Position numbers and translations under genes: made by a program
Origin: Rubidibacter lacunae KORDI 51-2
GTDB taxonomy: Bacteria; Cyanobacteriota; Cyanobacteriia; Cyanobacteriales; Rubidibacteraceae
Assembly (NCBI RefSeq): GCF_000473895.1
Contig: NZ_ASSJ01000079.1
Coordinates: 1-64,000, forward strand
DNA: 64,000 nucleotides
Direction of reading: 5' to 3'
Notes under the pieces: model-generated
The model's input: only the letters and a program-made list of their open reading frames with translations
The model's database searches: none
What the model was told of the DNA's origin: nothing
Shown here: in pieces, positions 10,317 to 20,400 of the stretch
Layout: every line of letters starts with the position of its first letter
Position numbering within the stretch: position 1 is the stretch's first letter

Positions 10317-11103
10317 GATACCGAACAGCCGTAACCCACTCCTGAAAAGGTTCCAGGTGTGCAGCACGATCTCGAAATCGGCTGCTTTGACCAAGAAGTT
10401 TGGGTTCAAGAAAACCTTGGGCGTTGCACCATGGAGGGATGAAGCACTCGAACCACCATTGCGAAGGCATCAGAGTTAAATTGCCCAGACTCCCACTCCG
10501 AACGTATTCGCAAGAACGGACATCGCCGCTATAAGCAAAACCATCAATGCAAAGACCGCAACCGCTAAGCCAGCGAGTTTAACCACCCGCGGGGCATCTC
10601 CCGAGGTCCGTCCGGACTACCTGCAGCGTTATCTCGGTGGCCGGGGCTGCCGCAGCATCGAGTGCTGTAACGGGGTCTTCCATAACCCTGTCATCGACTG
10701 GGTTCGTCAGTGCGCTGCAGCCTGGCCGGACCTCCCAACCGACGATACCCCTGCAGCCGAGATTGGAGAACTCGACGAACCTCAATCGGTACTGGACTCC
10801 AAGAAATGCTCCAAGAAAACAAGATGGCTCTGGACTGTCGTTAACCACAAGCTACTGCAGTACTATGCCCTCTATCCGCATGATGCTCGGTTGGGGAACG
10901 CTATCATACCTCTGGTTTACGTTTGGATAGCTGCGGTCGTTACCACAACAGCACGTGCCATCGGCAAGTAACGCGACAGCAATCCTCTTTTTGCGGTATG
11001 TCTTAAGTTTTGCGAGATGATGTCTTGCTATCGGCACTAATGTGTCGGAGCTGAGCGATCGAGTGCTGTTGATATCGATACAAGCAACTACAAGCGGGCA
11101 GTC
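10317..11103. other. intergenic region between pheT and murQ
   Basis: No gene longer than 60 residues is credible here. One small hydrophobic reading frame on the minus strand (10476-10586) is listed separately. The overlapping frames on both strands near 10580-10930 have no recognisable features. Confidence 0.45.
10476..10586 (-). CDS. possible 36-residue single-span membrane protein
   Basis: A GTG-initiated frame encodes a 36-residue peptide that is almost entirely one hydrophobic helix (MVKLAGLAVAVFALMVLLIA, then AMSVLANTFGVGVWAI). A GGGAGA purine run lies about 12 bases upstream of the GTG. Cyanobacteria carry many single-span photosystem and NDH subunits of this size, but the sequence does not match any I recognise. 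It could also be a chance frame; there is no operon context. Confidence 0.3.
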   Translation of the reverse strand: MVKLAGLAVAVFALMVLLIAAMSVLANTFGVGVWAI

Positions 11104-12036
11104 ATGCAGGATAGCGAATCGCGGGGAAATCTACTGACGGAGCAAGCCAACCCCAACAGCACTGAACTAGACTGTCTCAGCCCCCTCGCATTTGTTGAAT
11201 TGTGCAATCGCGAGGACGAAAAAACGATCGCGGCCGTTCGTGCCGTTCGGCAAGAACTGGCAGATGCGATCGCGGCGATCGCATCTGCTTTGGTTAAGGG
11301 CGGCCGATTGTTTTACGTAGGTGCAGGTACGAGCGGACGCTTGGGCGTCCTGGATGCAGCCGAATGTCCGCCGACATTCTGCACGCCCCCAGAGCTGGTG
11401 CAAGGCATTATCGCTGGTGGTGAAGCCGCACTCGTCCGCAGTTCCGAAGCCCTGGAAGACCGTGCTGAAGATGGTGCGGCAGCAGTGCGCGAGCGCGAGG
11501 TCTGCGAGGTCGATGTGGTAGCGGGTATTAGCGCGGGCGGGACAACACCCTACGTACGCGGCGCGCTGCAGGGCGCGCGTCAGCTCGGGGCTACGACAAT
11601 TTTTATTGCCTGCGTACCGGCAGCTGACGTTCCGGCCGCCGTCGATATCGACATTCGCCTGCTTGTCGGTCCCGAAGTGCTCGCAGGGTCCACGCGCCTG
11701 AAAGCCGGCACCGCAACTAAAATGGCGCTGAACATCCTCTCAACCGGCGCGATGGTCCAGCTCGGGAAGACCTACGGCAACCGCATGGTAGACGTGGCGG
11801 TAACCAACAGTAAGCTGCGCGATCGCGCCCACCGCATCGTAGGCGACCTCACTGGCTGCGATCGAGCGGCAGCTGCCGATTTACTGGAACGCAGCCAGCT
11901 GCGCGTCAAGCTCGCGTTACTGATGCACTGGAGCGGTCTGGATGCCGTCGCAGGCGAGTGCTTGTTGGACGAGCATAACGGCAATCTGCGAATAGCACTT
12001 GCGGCTGCGGGCGTTGGCTCAAAATCGGGCAGCTAA
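11104..12036 (+). CDS. murQ: N-acetylmuramic acid 6-phosphate etherase
   Basis: MurQ cleaves the lactyl ether of MurNAc-6-phosphate, yielding GlcNAc-6-phosphate and D-lactate in peptidoglycan recycling. The 310-residue protein carries one SIS domain with the phosphosugar-binding motif YVGAGTSGRLG (71-81), the catalytic-acid segment LDAAECPPTF (E87) and the ISAGGTTPYV loop near 143-152. Length is standard. It is monocistronic by spacing: 787 bp of intergenic DNA precede it and about 175 bp follow. Confidence 0.93.
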   Translation: MQDSESRGNLLTEQANPNSTELDCLSPLAFVELCNREDEKTIAAVRAVRQELADAIAAIASALVKGGRLFYVGAGTSGRLGVLDAAECPPTFCTPPELVQGIIAGGEAALVRSSEALEDRAEDGAAAVREREVCEVDVVAGISAGGTTPYVRGALQGARQLGATTIFIACVPAADVPAAVDIDIRLLVGPEVLAGSTRLKAGTATKMALNILSTGAMVQLGKTYGNRMVDVAVTNSKLRDRAHRIVGDLTGCDRAAAADLLERSQLRVKLALLMHWSGLDAVAGECLLDEHNGNLRIALAAAGVGSKSGS

Positions 12037-12212
12037 ATCCCGCGCGGGGCTGCGGTAATCGCCCGCGATATAATTTGCTTAGCGTTGCGGATAGGTTAGC
12101 TTGCTTTTGTATCGCAACCGATCCAACAATCGGTTGCTAAATCTTGGCTTGGAACCTGCCTGCAACGGTGCCACATTAAATATCAATCCGACCGAAATCG
12201 CCCCACACACTT

Positions 12213-13727
12213 ATGGCTGAAAACACCGAGACACTGTTGGTCGCTGCGATCGCCACCATCGCTGTAGGGATTTCAGCATGGGGCTTCCAGCGCGCGCGAC
12301 CCTACGGGAAACTGGGTATCTTGGCATGGCTTCAGTCAGTCTTATTAATGGCTCCGTGGCTGCTATTTTTTGGGTTGTTTGCTGCCGGAATTTATTTAAA
12401 CTTAGTTGCAATTTTATTTCTACTCATCGCCTCTACTGGGGCCTACATCTACCTAGGCCGTCGTCTGCGAGCCGAAGGGCAGGAAGCGATTCTACGCGAA
12501 CGAGCCGCCCGGCGCTTGCAGGTTATCGAGACCGATGACGCGAGCGTACGTACCGATACCGAACAGACAATACCAACCGATGCCACTGACGATGGCGAAT
12601 CCGCTACGCCAATTCCCAACGAGGATTTGAAAGCAGTTCAAGGGATATTTGGTATCGACACATTTTTTGCAACGGAAACGATTCCCTATCAGGACGGGGC
12701 GATTTTTAAAGGCAACTTGCGCAGCGACCCTGACGTGGCTTACCAACAGCTTGTCGACAAACTGCGCGATCGCTTGGGCGAGAAATATCGTTTGTTCTTG
12801 GTGGAAAGTCCGGAAAACCGACCGGTTGCGATCGTGTTGCCCAGCACCAACGATCCGCGATCGTTAACCGTCTGGCAGAAAGGACTGGTCCTCGCATTGG
12901 CGATCGCGGCAATTGCGACCAGCTGCGAGGCGTTTGGACTGCTCGTCGGCTTCGACTTCTTCACGACCCCCCACCGCTACGGCGAGATCTTGCCTTTGGT
13001 ATTGGGGCTGTGGGCAATTCTGGTAGCGCACGAGCTCGGGCATTTCTGGATGGCAAAGCGCCACGGATTGAAACTGAGCTGGCCGTTTTTTATCCCGAGC
13101 TTTCAAATCGGAGCTTTCGGTGCGATTACTCGCTTGGAGTCGTTAGTCCCCACGCGCAGCGTGCTGTTCGACGTAGCAATTGCGGGACCGGCAGCAGGTG
13201 GGTTGTTGTCTTTATTGATGGTCGTGATGGGGCTGGTCCTCTCGCATCCGGGGAGTGCTTATCAGTTGCCGACGGAATTCTTCAAAAGCTCGGTATTAGT
13301 AGGTTCTCTAGCGCGGGTGGTGCTGGGCGAACAGTTGCAGACCTCGATCGTCGACATTCACCCGCTGACGGTTGTGGGCTGGTTGGGTCTGGCGATCGCG
13401 TCGCTAAACTTGCTTCCGGCGGGCCAGCTTGATGGCGGGCGCATTGTGCAAGCGATCTACGGCCGTAAGACAGCGCGACGCACCACGGTAGCGACGCTGA
13501 TCGTGCTGGGGATTGTGGCGGTCTTTAATCCGGGCAATCCAATTCCGCTGTACTGGGGCGTGCTCATTTTGTTCTTGCAGCGCAATTTGGAGCGTCCGAG
13601 CCTTAACGAGCTGACGGAACCGGACGATGCTCGGGCGGCATTAGGGCTATTAGCGCTATTTCTGATGCTGGCCGCCCTGATTCCGCTCAGTCCTAGTTTG
13701 GCCGGTCGCTTGGGCATCGGCGGATGA
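12213..13727 (+). CDS. site-2 protease family membrane metalloprotease (M50, EGY-like)
   Basis: A 504-residue polytopic membrane zinc protease. Two N-terminal hydrophobic segments (about 1-80) are followed by a soluble region (about 85-225) and then several membrane spans. The zinc site HELGH lies near residues 273-277, and the second ligand region NLLPAGQLDGGR near 397-409. A soluble insert before the catalytic core plus this motif arrangement resembles plant EGY1 and its cyanobacterial homologues. The substrate is unknown. Its stop overlaps the start of rsmA (ATGA at 13724-13727), indicating translational coupling. Confidence 0.85.
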   Translation: MAENTETLLVAAIATIAVGISAWGFQRARPYGKLGILAWLQSVLLMAPWLLFFGLFAAGIYLNLVAILFLLIASTGAYIYLGRRLRAEGQEAILRERAARRLQVIETDDASVRTDTEQTIPTDATDDGESATPIPNEDLKAVQGIFGIDTFFATETIPYQDGAIFKGNLRSDPDVAYQQLVDKLRDRLGEKYRLFLVESPENRPVAIVLPSTNDPRSLTVWQKGLVLALAIAAIATSCEAFGLLVGFDFFTTPHRYGEILPLVLGLWAILVAHELGHFWMAKRHGLKLSWPFFIPSFQIGAFGAITRLESLVPTRSVLFDVAIAGPAAGGLLSLLMVVMGLVLSHPGSAYQLPTEFFKSSVLVGSLARVVLGEQLQTSIVDIHPLTVVGWLGLAIASLNLLPAGQLDGGRIVQAIYGRKTARRTTVATLIVLGIVAVFNPGNPIPLYWGVLILFLQRNLERPSLNELTEPDDARAALGLLALFLMLAALIPLSPSLAGRLGIGG

Positions 13728-14584
13728 GACCGCGTAAGCGTTTCGCGCAGCACTGGCTGCGGAGCGATCGCGCCCTGAACGAGATAGTGGCGGCAGCGGA
13801 CATACAAACGAGCGATCGCGTATTAGAAATCGGGCCCGGCCGAGGTGCGCTAACGCGACGGTTATTGGCAGCGGGCGCGGCAGTGACCGCAGTGGAAATC
13901 GACCGCGACTTGTGTCGTTACTTGTGCCGGACCTTTGGCGATGCGGACACGCTCTTGCTGCTGGAAGGTGATGTATTACGGCTCGATCTAGCCACGTTGT
14001 TAACCGGTCGAGATCGCTTTGCCGCACCGAATAAGGTCGTCGCCAACATTCCGTACAACATCACCGGACCGATTCTCGAAACCTTGCTGGGCACGATTGC
14101 AGCGCCAACAGACGCATACGAGCGCATCGTGCTTTTGGTCCAAAAGGAAATCGGCGATCGCCTCTGTGCTCGGCCGGGATCCAAAACTTACGGCGCGCTA
14201 TCGGTGCGCGTGCAGTACTTGGCTGACTGCGAGATCGTCGCCCCCGTTCCCGCACGCGCATTCTCTCCCCCACCCAAGGTCGATTCGGCGATCGTGCGAC
14301 TGATGCCGCGCCCATTTGCAATCGCGGCAGTCAACCCAAAGCAGCTGGCAACGCTAGTTGCGCTAGGCTTTGCGAGCCGGCGCAAAATGTTACGAAATAA
14401 TTTGAAAGCTTGCATCGGCAGCGATCGCCTGATGCAATTGCTGAAAGAATTAGCAATTCACCCGCAAGCGCGCGCCGAAGCCGTAAGCGTTCGCCAGTGG
14501 GTCGAGCTAAGCAACGCGTTAGATCGGGAGCAGGAGTTACATCGCGCATCGGCCGGCACCTCATCGCTCGATCGGCGACCGTGA
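13724..14584 (+). CDS. rsmA: 16S rRNA (adenine1518-N6/adenine1519-N6)-dimethyltransferase
   Basis: RsmA/KsgA dimethylates two adjacent adenines in the helix 45 loop of 16S rRNA. The 286-residue protein begins RPRKRFAQHWL, has the SAM site VLEIGPGRGALT (about 34-45), and the catalytic NIPYNITGP (about 108-116). The C-terminal domain includes SPPPKVDSAIVRL. The start overlaps the protease gene by four bases. ispE follows in the same direction, a common rsmA-ispE neighbourhood. Confidence 0.95.
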   Translation: MRPRKRFAQHWLRSDRALNEIVAAADIQTSDRVLEIGPGRGALTRRLLAAGAAVTAVEIDRDLCRYLCRTFGDADTLLLLEGDVLRLDLATLLTGRDRFAAPNKVVANIPYNITGPILETLLGTIAAPTDAYERIVLLVQKEIGDRLCARPGSKTYGALSVRVQYLADCEIVAPVPARAFSPPPKVDSAIVRLMPRPFAIAAVNPKQLATLVALGFASRRKMLRNNLKACIGSDRLMQLLKELAIHPQARAEAVSVRQWVELSNALDREQELHRASAGTSSLDRRP

Positions 14585-14650
14585 TGGTCTTCAGTATCCG
14601 CTCGCCCAGTTATCTGATGGCGCATAAATACATATTTGGGTTCGATCGAA

Positions 14651-15595
14651 ATGCACGCGTTTTCGCTTCTCGCTCCAGCCAAAATCAATCTTTATTTGGA
14701 AATAATTGGCGATCGTGCGGACGGCTTCCACGAATTGGTAATGGTGTTACAGGCAATTTCCCTATGCGATCGCGTGGACGTACGAGCTGGCAGTACCGAG
14801 CGCATTCACGTGAGTTGCGATACGCCGGGCATGCCACCCGAAACTGAGAACCTTGCCTACAAGGCCGCGCAATTGATGTGCGAGCAGTTCCCCGCAGCCC
14901 ACGCACAATTTGGGGGGGTCGAGATCGCAATTGCCAAAGAGATTCCCGTTGCGGCCGGACTGGCCGGCGGGTCGGCCAACGCGGCAGCGACGCTTGTGGG
15001 CATCGACCATCTCTGGCAGCTCGGGCTGACCGTACCAGAACTGCAGGAGCTGGCAGCGCAGCTCGGTTCGGACGTACCGTTTTGTATCGCCGGGGGGACG
15101 GCTTTAGCTACGGGGCGCGGGGAATGTCTGAGCGCGATCGGCAGTCCGGACCCGCTCTCGGTGGTGCTCGCCAAGTCGCGCGTGCTAAGCGTGTCTACGG
15201 CATGGGCGTACAAAACCCACCGGCAGCAATTCAGCAGCACCTATGTCACGCGACCGGAAGATATCGAAACACGCGCGACCCAAGTGCATTCGGGACCGCT
15301 GGTCCGGGCAATCGCCCATCGAGACAACAAGCAGATCGGGAACCTCCTGCGTAACGATCTCGAACGGGTGGTGTTGCCGGAACATACTTTGGTAGCGCAG
15401 CTACGATCGGCATTTTTAGAACAGCGCGTATTGGGAGCAATGATGTCCGGCAGCGGTCCGACCGTGTTTGCACTATGCGAGTCGCCCGATCGCGCTGAAG
15501 AAGTGATGCAAGCCGTGCGTGCGCGTATCGACAATCCAACGGTCGACTTCTGGATTGCCCAACTGAGCGGTGCCGGGGTCCAAATTCTCGATTAG
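14651..15595 (+). CDS. ispE: 4-diphosphocytidyl-2-C-methyl-D-erythritol kinase
   Basis: IspE phosphorylates CDP-ME in the MEP isoprenoid pathway, which supplies carotenoids, phytol and quinone side chains. The 314-residue GHMP kinase has the substrate motif PAKINLYLEIIGDRADGFHEL split around residue 20, the ATP loop PVAAGLAGGSANAAA (about 100-114) and the C-terminal MMSGSGPTVFAL motif. The ATG at 14651 gives the canonical N-terminus; an upstream TTG at 14636 is in frame but adds only five residues. It lies 66 bp after rsmA. Confidence 0.95.
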   Translation: MHAFSLLAPAKINLYLEIIGDRADGFHELVMVLQAISLCDRVDVRAGSTERIHVSCDTPGMPPETENLAYKAAQLMCEQFPAAHAQFGGVEIAIAKEIPVAAGLAGGSANAAATLVGIDHLWQLGLTVPELQELAAQLGSDVPFCIAGGTALATGRGECLSAIGSPDPLSVVLAKSRVLSVSTAWAYKTHRQQFSSTYVTRPEDIETRATQVHSGPLVRAIAHRDNKQIGNLLRNDLERVVLPEHTLVAQLRSAFLEQRVLGAMMSGSGPTVFALCESPDRAEEVMQAVRARIDNPTVDFWIAQLSGAGVQILD

Positions 15596-15667
15596 CGATC
15601 GTTGTGAGGATTGTTCTCGTAGAATCCGGCTCTTATTCGAGTACTTGAACTGAATACGTAACTAGCA

Positions 15668-16759
15668 ATGAACCCTATTCTTCGTAGCATTTCACGCACT
15701 CTACCTCTAGTTGTGAAACGCCCCTTCAGAACCTGGGTCGGACATCTAGAAGCTCCAGTTACTAAGGACGAGCTAACGCGATCGCGCGAACAGGCATCGA
15801 TTCCTTCCTTCGGCTTCTTTTTCTTGCTAGCAGCTGCCGCAACCATCGCTACATTGGGACTCATTGCCGACAGTACGGCAGTGATTATCGGCGCCATGAT
15901 CGTTGCGCCTCTGATGAATCCAATCCTGAGCATGGCTTATAGCATCACTACAGGCAACTGGACCCTCTACCGGCGATCCATCCTGACACTACTGTTAGGG
16001 ATCGGTATAACGATACTGCTGTCTTTCGGATTGAGCCGCCTCATGGGCGTTTCGGTCGTCGGTAGCGAAGTTCTGGCTCGTACGGAACCGACCTTACTCG
16101 ATCTGGGTATTGCCATTGCCGCCGGGGCTGCCGGTGGCTTCGCTCTGACTCGAGCGAGCATTGCCAATTCCATTGCAGGTGTTGCGATCGCAGTCGCTCT
16201 GGTCCCACCTCTTTGCGTTGTCGGCATTGGCTTGGAACTGGGAAGTTCTGCTGTCTCTCCTCTAAGACTTTCCCTCGGTGCCAATAGTCTCGCAACTGGA
16301 GCGTTGCTCCTATTTCTTGCCAACTTAGCTGGGATAATCTTTACAGCTTGTTTGGTATTTCTGCTTCAGTCTTATGGAAGCATTCAAGCTGTACTTAAAG
16401 GCGGATTGAACTGGGTTTTGCTTGTTGTTCTCCTCTGCTGGCCTCTTTGGAACTCACTGCGGGAGTTTATAGCAACCTATGAAATCGAGCAAGCGATGGT
16501 ATTACTTCAGAAAGATACAAAGGGCAGACCTCAAGAATGGTTACTAGGTCAACTAGGGGTAGAACTGCATGGCAATAGGTTAAATATCGAGATGGGACTT
16601 TTCGCCGAGAAGGGGCTCATAAGTGAAGGTCAGATTGAAGCACTTCATGACTACTTAGTTGACAATATAGTCAGAACCAAAGGGGTAAAACAAATCAAAC
16701 TCAAAGCATTTGTTTCCCCGATTGAAGTATTTACTGTAGAGCACACTCTGACACCCTAG
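15668..16759 (+). CDS. DUF389 hydrophobic membrane protein
   Basis: A 363-residue integral membrane protein of the DUF389 (TIGR00341-like) family. About six or seven hydrophobic helices run from residue 45 to 260. The family signature DSTAVIIGAMIVAPLMNPI is near 73-91. The C-terminal 100 residues are soluble. No function is established for the family. The gene follows ispE by 72 bp in the same direction, so it may be read from the same transcript, although its A+T content rises towards the 3' end. Confidence 0.8.
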   Translation: MNPILRSISRTLPLVVKRPFRTWVGHLEAPVTKDELTRSREQASIPSFGFFFLLAAAATIATLGLIADSTAVIIGAMIVAPLMNPILSMAYSITTGNWTLYRRSILTLLLGIGITILLSFGLSRLMGVSVVGSEVLARTEPTLLDLGIAIAAGAAGGFALTRASIANSIAGVAIAVALVPPLCVVGIGLELGSSAVSPLRLSLGANSLATGALLLFLANLAGIIFTACLVFLLQSYGSIQAVLKGGLNWVLLVVLLCWPLWNSLREFIATYEIEQAMVLLQKDTKGRPQEWLLGQLGVELHGNRLNIEMGLFAEKGLISEGQIEALHDYLVDNIVRTKGVKQIKLKAFVSPIEVFTVEHTLTP

Positions 16760-17711
16760 AATCAATCTAAGTTGACGGGGATTGGAACCCGCTCGTAAAT
16801 GTAAAACAGTCAGATGATTCGGCAGCTCGCAAAAAGAGCCAGAAAGAGACTCATCTAAACCTATGTCGAAGTCAATCTTGAAAATCTCCATGCCAGACAT
16901 GAGGGAATGCGTTGTGGGATACCAGCTTGCTGCGAACACCACGATCGCACATCACCGCAGCCGGATGCTTTAGCCTCCGATAGAGAAACCGCTTCATTCG
17001 GTAACGAGCCTCTATAGTGCCAGCAGGAGGTATTTTCGCGCAAAAAACAATCGAGTTCCTTTCCGCGCGATCGCCCCTGCCCCCCATAACAACACTCCCG
17101 GCTGCAGCAGACCCGGCAGACAGCAAGGATTGGTTGGGTTGCCCCAACTTTCGTCTAACCATACAAACCATTACTGCGTTCGTGAATACGAGCTCTAGAA
17201 CCGCGCATCACATGGCGAAGCGATCGCGCCGGATATTCCTATTGGGAAGCCTGCAATCCGGCAATACGGCAGATAACTACGCCTGGCTCCGAACGCGAGA
17301 TGAAGGCATGGTTTGAGGAACGCCATCACCAGTAGTCGACCGGCAAACTCCAAGCGCGCATCCACGTTTAGCTCTAGCAAATTAGACCAGGACACTTTGC
17401 TGAGAACGCGCCCAATTACATACCACAACCTCAAAAAATTCTTGCCAACATTTTCGCATCCGATCTAGTGCCAATACCTCGAGCCCAGCAAGGAAAAATT
17501 GTTTTGTGTAGAAATGTTGAAGTTTTCAAAGGTTTGTGTTTTCGATTCTACGGTCGGGCGAGCGCGTTGTAATAGCATCGTATTCGCTTGGAAAGCTTTA
17601 CCAAACCCGGACTATTCGTAATGCTTGGCTATTTTGATTGGGGCAGTGAAAGACCGGTGGGGACTGCTACACTCGGATGCATCGATGCATTTGTGTGAAA
17701 GGTAGGTCAGC
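16760..17711. other. intergenic region before the glycoside hydrolase gene
   Basis: This 950-bp region has several short frames on both strands, none with recognisable protein features. It presumably holds the terminator of the DUF389 gene and the promoter of the hydrolase gene. I identified no repeat or RNA. Confidence 0.45.
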
Positions 17712-20270
17712 GTGGTAGCTGAGGCGACCCAACCGAATATCATCTCGCTTGTAGAGGACGAAACCGACCGATTCGAGGGCTGGGGACTGGCAATCGAAAA
17801 TGCCGACCTCGAAACGATGACCTACTTTGAGAAAGGTCAAGCCTACGCCCGCCGTTTGGGCGCGCATTATCGCTCGGATGGTTTGACAGAAGTCGGTTTC
17901 TGGACGCCAGAGCTAACCGGCGAAGTTCTGCGCCCGCGGGCGATTTATCTCGAAGTTTTTACGCCTTTGGAGACTGTCAATTTGCGATTTGAGGCGCAAA
18001 CCATTCGCGTGCGTCGCGATCGCCTTTCATTGCGCCAGCGAGGAGAATTCTTCTTCGGCGTCGTCTCCGGCTTGCAAGCCGGTACGCGCGATCGCCTTGG
18101 TTCGTTGTACTGGTTGCGCTATGTAGACCCCCAAGAGCAGCTGCAAATCGTCCGCGACCCAGTTGCCTATTCGCTACCGTTCGGTATTTTCGGTCCCGCC
18201 GAGGTTTACGACGTAGAGCGCCTGCAGAGCCAGCGCGCCGATCTCGAATACTTCCGACGTACGGGCGTCGCCGTCAGTAAGAGTGCGGCAAATGGCGAGG
18301 CTGCCGAACCCCAGACCGAGAAGGGCAATCCTGTCGCTGCTGCCGGAGCAAGCGCGGCGAGCATTCCCCGCGTTCCCGCCCCGCGCAACATTTTGCAAAT
18401 TCACATCGGGACCTCTGCTGAAGATCGCTCCTTTGAAGGACTGACCCAGCTTTACCGGCAAATTGCCGAGAAGATCGCCGCCGATCGCCCGTTGACTCCC
18501 TTCGAAGAGAATTTCGTCGGCTACGATGCGATCCAATTCCTGCCAGTAGAACCGACGATCGAATATCGCGACGACTACAGCCCGATCAGCGAATTCTTCG
18601 ATTACGCCGACCCCGATACCGAGCTTCCCAGTAACTCGGCCCTGCCGCTCTCCGACGAAGTCCAACTGTCCATTAAAGACCCAGCTACCTGCGATTGGGG
18701 CTATGACGTGCCGATTCTCGGCTCCAGTGCCTTCAGCCCCGACCTGCTAGCCGGTCTGCGTCCCGACGAAGCGATTGACTTGATTGCAGAGCTGCACAAT
18801 TTTCCGGAGGGGCCGATTCAGGTTATCTACGACCTGGTGTACGGCCATGCCGACAACCAAGCCGAACTCCTCATCAACCGCCAGTTTCTCAAAGGGCCGA
18901 ATATGTACGGTCAGGACCTCAACCACCAGTTGCCGACCGTGCGGGCGATCTTCCTGGAGATGCAACGGCGCAAACTTAACTCCGGTGCAGACGGCATTCG
19001 CGTAGATGGCGGTCAGGATTTTCGTTTCTTCAACCCGCTGAGCGGCCGCGTGGAACAAGACGACGCTTACCTGCTGGCTATGAGCGATGTGGTCCAGGAA
19101 ATTGGCGGTTACCAGCGCTTAATGTTCACGATATTTGAGGACGGTCGCCCTTGGCCGACGGAGGGTTGGGAAGAAACCTCAACTTATCGCGATCTCATCG
19201 AACTGCGTCCAGATGCTTACCAATGGGGACCGCTGATCTTCGCTCACAACACCCCCGCACTCCAAGGCTTCTGGGAGCGTAAATGGCGGCGCGTGTGCGA
19301 GGTGATGTCAATGGGCGATCGCTGGATCACGGGTTGTGCCAACCACGATACGGTCCGGCGCGGCAATCAAATCGATCCGCACGCGCAAATCGATTGGAAT
19401 TTGGGGAATACGCTTCAAGAGGTCTTGCAAAACGCCTATGACAATCCTGCCACTACCTTGTGGGTCTACGGCTTCAGCCCCGGCCTGCCGATGGATTTCA
19501 TTAATGCGCTAGTTCGCGCCCCCTGGATGTTTTTCCGCAACACGGACGAGCGGTATGGCGTAAAAGTCGTTTCTGAAGAAGTCGGTTTTCTCGACTGGCA
19601 AGTCACGCCCGAAATCTACGCGCGATCGCACTCGTTTCCGCGCCTCAAATCCCTGGGATTCGAAACTCTCGAACAAGTGCGCGAATTCGGTAAAGCGTTG
19701 CAGATCGCGATGTTGGAGCGCGACTACGACTTAAATGCCGTCGTCGAAGCCTGTCATTCGTGCCTGGGCGAAGCAACCGATCGCTGCGAGTTTCCCTTGC
19801 TGCAACGCTTAAACCGACCGGGCATGGTGAGCTTCCTGAACGGACTGGACATTCCCAAACTCAAGCATTTCGCGCTGATGTTCATGGAAGATTGCTTCGA
19901 GCTGTGCAATATCTGGCATTATCGCGACAACCTCGAAGCCCGCCAAACTGCCTTCAACTTGGGCTTGCGCCACTTCCGCCGCGCTCGTCCGTGGTTGAGC
20001 GACAACCTAACCGGCCGCGATCGTTTCAACAAAATAAGTGAAGATGGGCGGATGGTGTTTTACGGCATCCGCGCCCGTCCCGACGAACAGCAAGTCGCAA
20101 TGGTGGCCCACATGGGCGGCGCGCCGCTCACGGTGACGCTTGGCGACTGGTTGCAACTCGATATCGGTGAGTGGGAACTGGCGATCGCGACACCGGGACT
20201 GGAGGTGAACAACCTCGCGCACTTCGAACTCGGGCATTCCCAGGGCGTGCTCCTAGTCCGCTCGGCTTAA
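17712..20270 (+). CDS. gghA: GH13-like glycoside hydrolase, probable glucosylglycerol hydrolase GghA
   Basis: The 852-residue cytoplasmic enzyme is related to the alpha-amylase clan. An N-terminal beta domain (about 50-200) precedes a barrel with the clan-H motifs: GIRVDGGQDFRFF (nucleophile aspartate, about 430-442), a glutamate in TIFEDGRPW and NHD in TGCANHDTVRRGN (about 543-555). Cyanobacterial proteins of this length and architecture include Synechocystis Slr1670, shown to hydrolyse the osmolyte glucosylglycerol. The assignment here is by resemblance. The ggtBCDA transporter at 44-48 kb supports a glucosylglycerol economy in this organism. The GTG start has a GGTAGG purine run upstream. 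Confidence 0.7.
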   Translation: MVAEATQPNIISLVEDETDRFEGWGLAIENADLETMTYFEKGQAYARRLGAHYRSDGLTEVGFWTPELTGEVLRPRAIYLEVFTPLETVNLRFEAQTIRVRRDRLSLRQRGEFFFGVVSGLQAGTRDRLGSLYWLRYVDPQEQLQIVRDPVAYSLPFGIFGPAEVYDVERLQSQRADLEYFRRTGVAVSKSAANGEAAEPQTEKGNPVAAAGASAASIPRVPAPRNILQIHIGTSAEDRSFEGLTQLYRQIAEKIAADRPLTPFEENFVGYDAIQFLPVEPTIEYRDDYSPISEFFDYADPDTELPSNSALPLSDEVQLSIKDPATCDWGYDVPILGSSAFSPDLLAGLRPDEAIDLIAELHNFPEGPIQVIYDLVYGHADNQAELLINRQFLKGPNMYGQDLNHQLPTVRAIFLEMQRRKLNSGADGIRVDGGQDFRFFNPLSGRVEQDDAYLLAMSDVVQEIGGYQRLMFTIFEDGRPWPTEGWEETSTYRDLIELRPDAYQWGPLIFAHNTPALQGFWERKWRRVCEVMSMGDRWITGCANHDTVRRGNQIDPHAQIDWNLGNTLQEVLQNAYDNPATTLWVYGFSPGLPMDFINALVRAPWMFFRNTDERYGVKVVSEEVGFLDWQVTPEIYARSHSFPRLKSLGFETLEQVREFGKALQIAMLERDYDLNAVVEACHSCLGEATDRCEFPLLQRLNRPGMVSFLNGLDIPKLKHFALMFMEDCFELCNIWHYRDNLEARQTAFNLGLRHFRRARPWLSDNLTGRDRFNKISEDGRMVFYGIRARPDEQQVAMVAHMGGAPLTVTLGDWLQLDIGEWELAIATPGLEVNNLAHFELGHSQGVLLVRSA

Positions 20271-20400
20271 TGCGTTCGGAACAAGCGATCGCGCAACTGT
20301 CCGTGCCAGCATGGAGTCGTATCGATGTTCGGTGTCCTGCCAATCACTGTCATCGGTTCGAGTTTCAAGCGTTCGAGCCGCGTCGCGCGCAGCAGCACTC

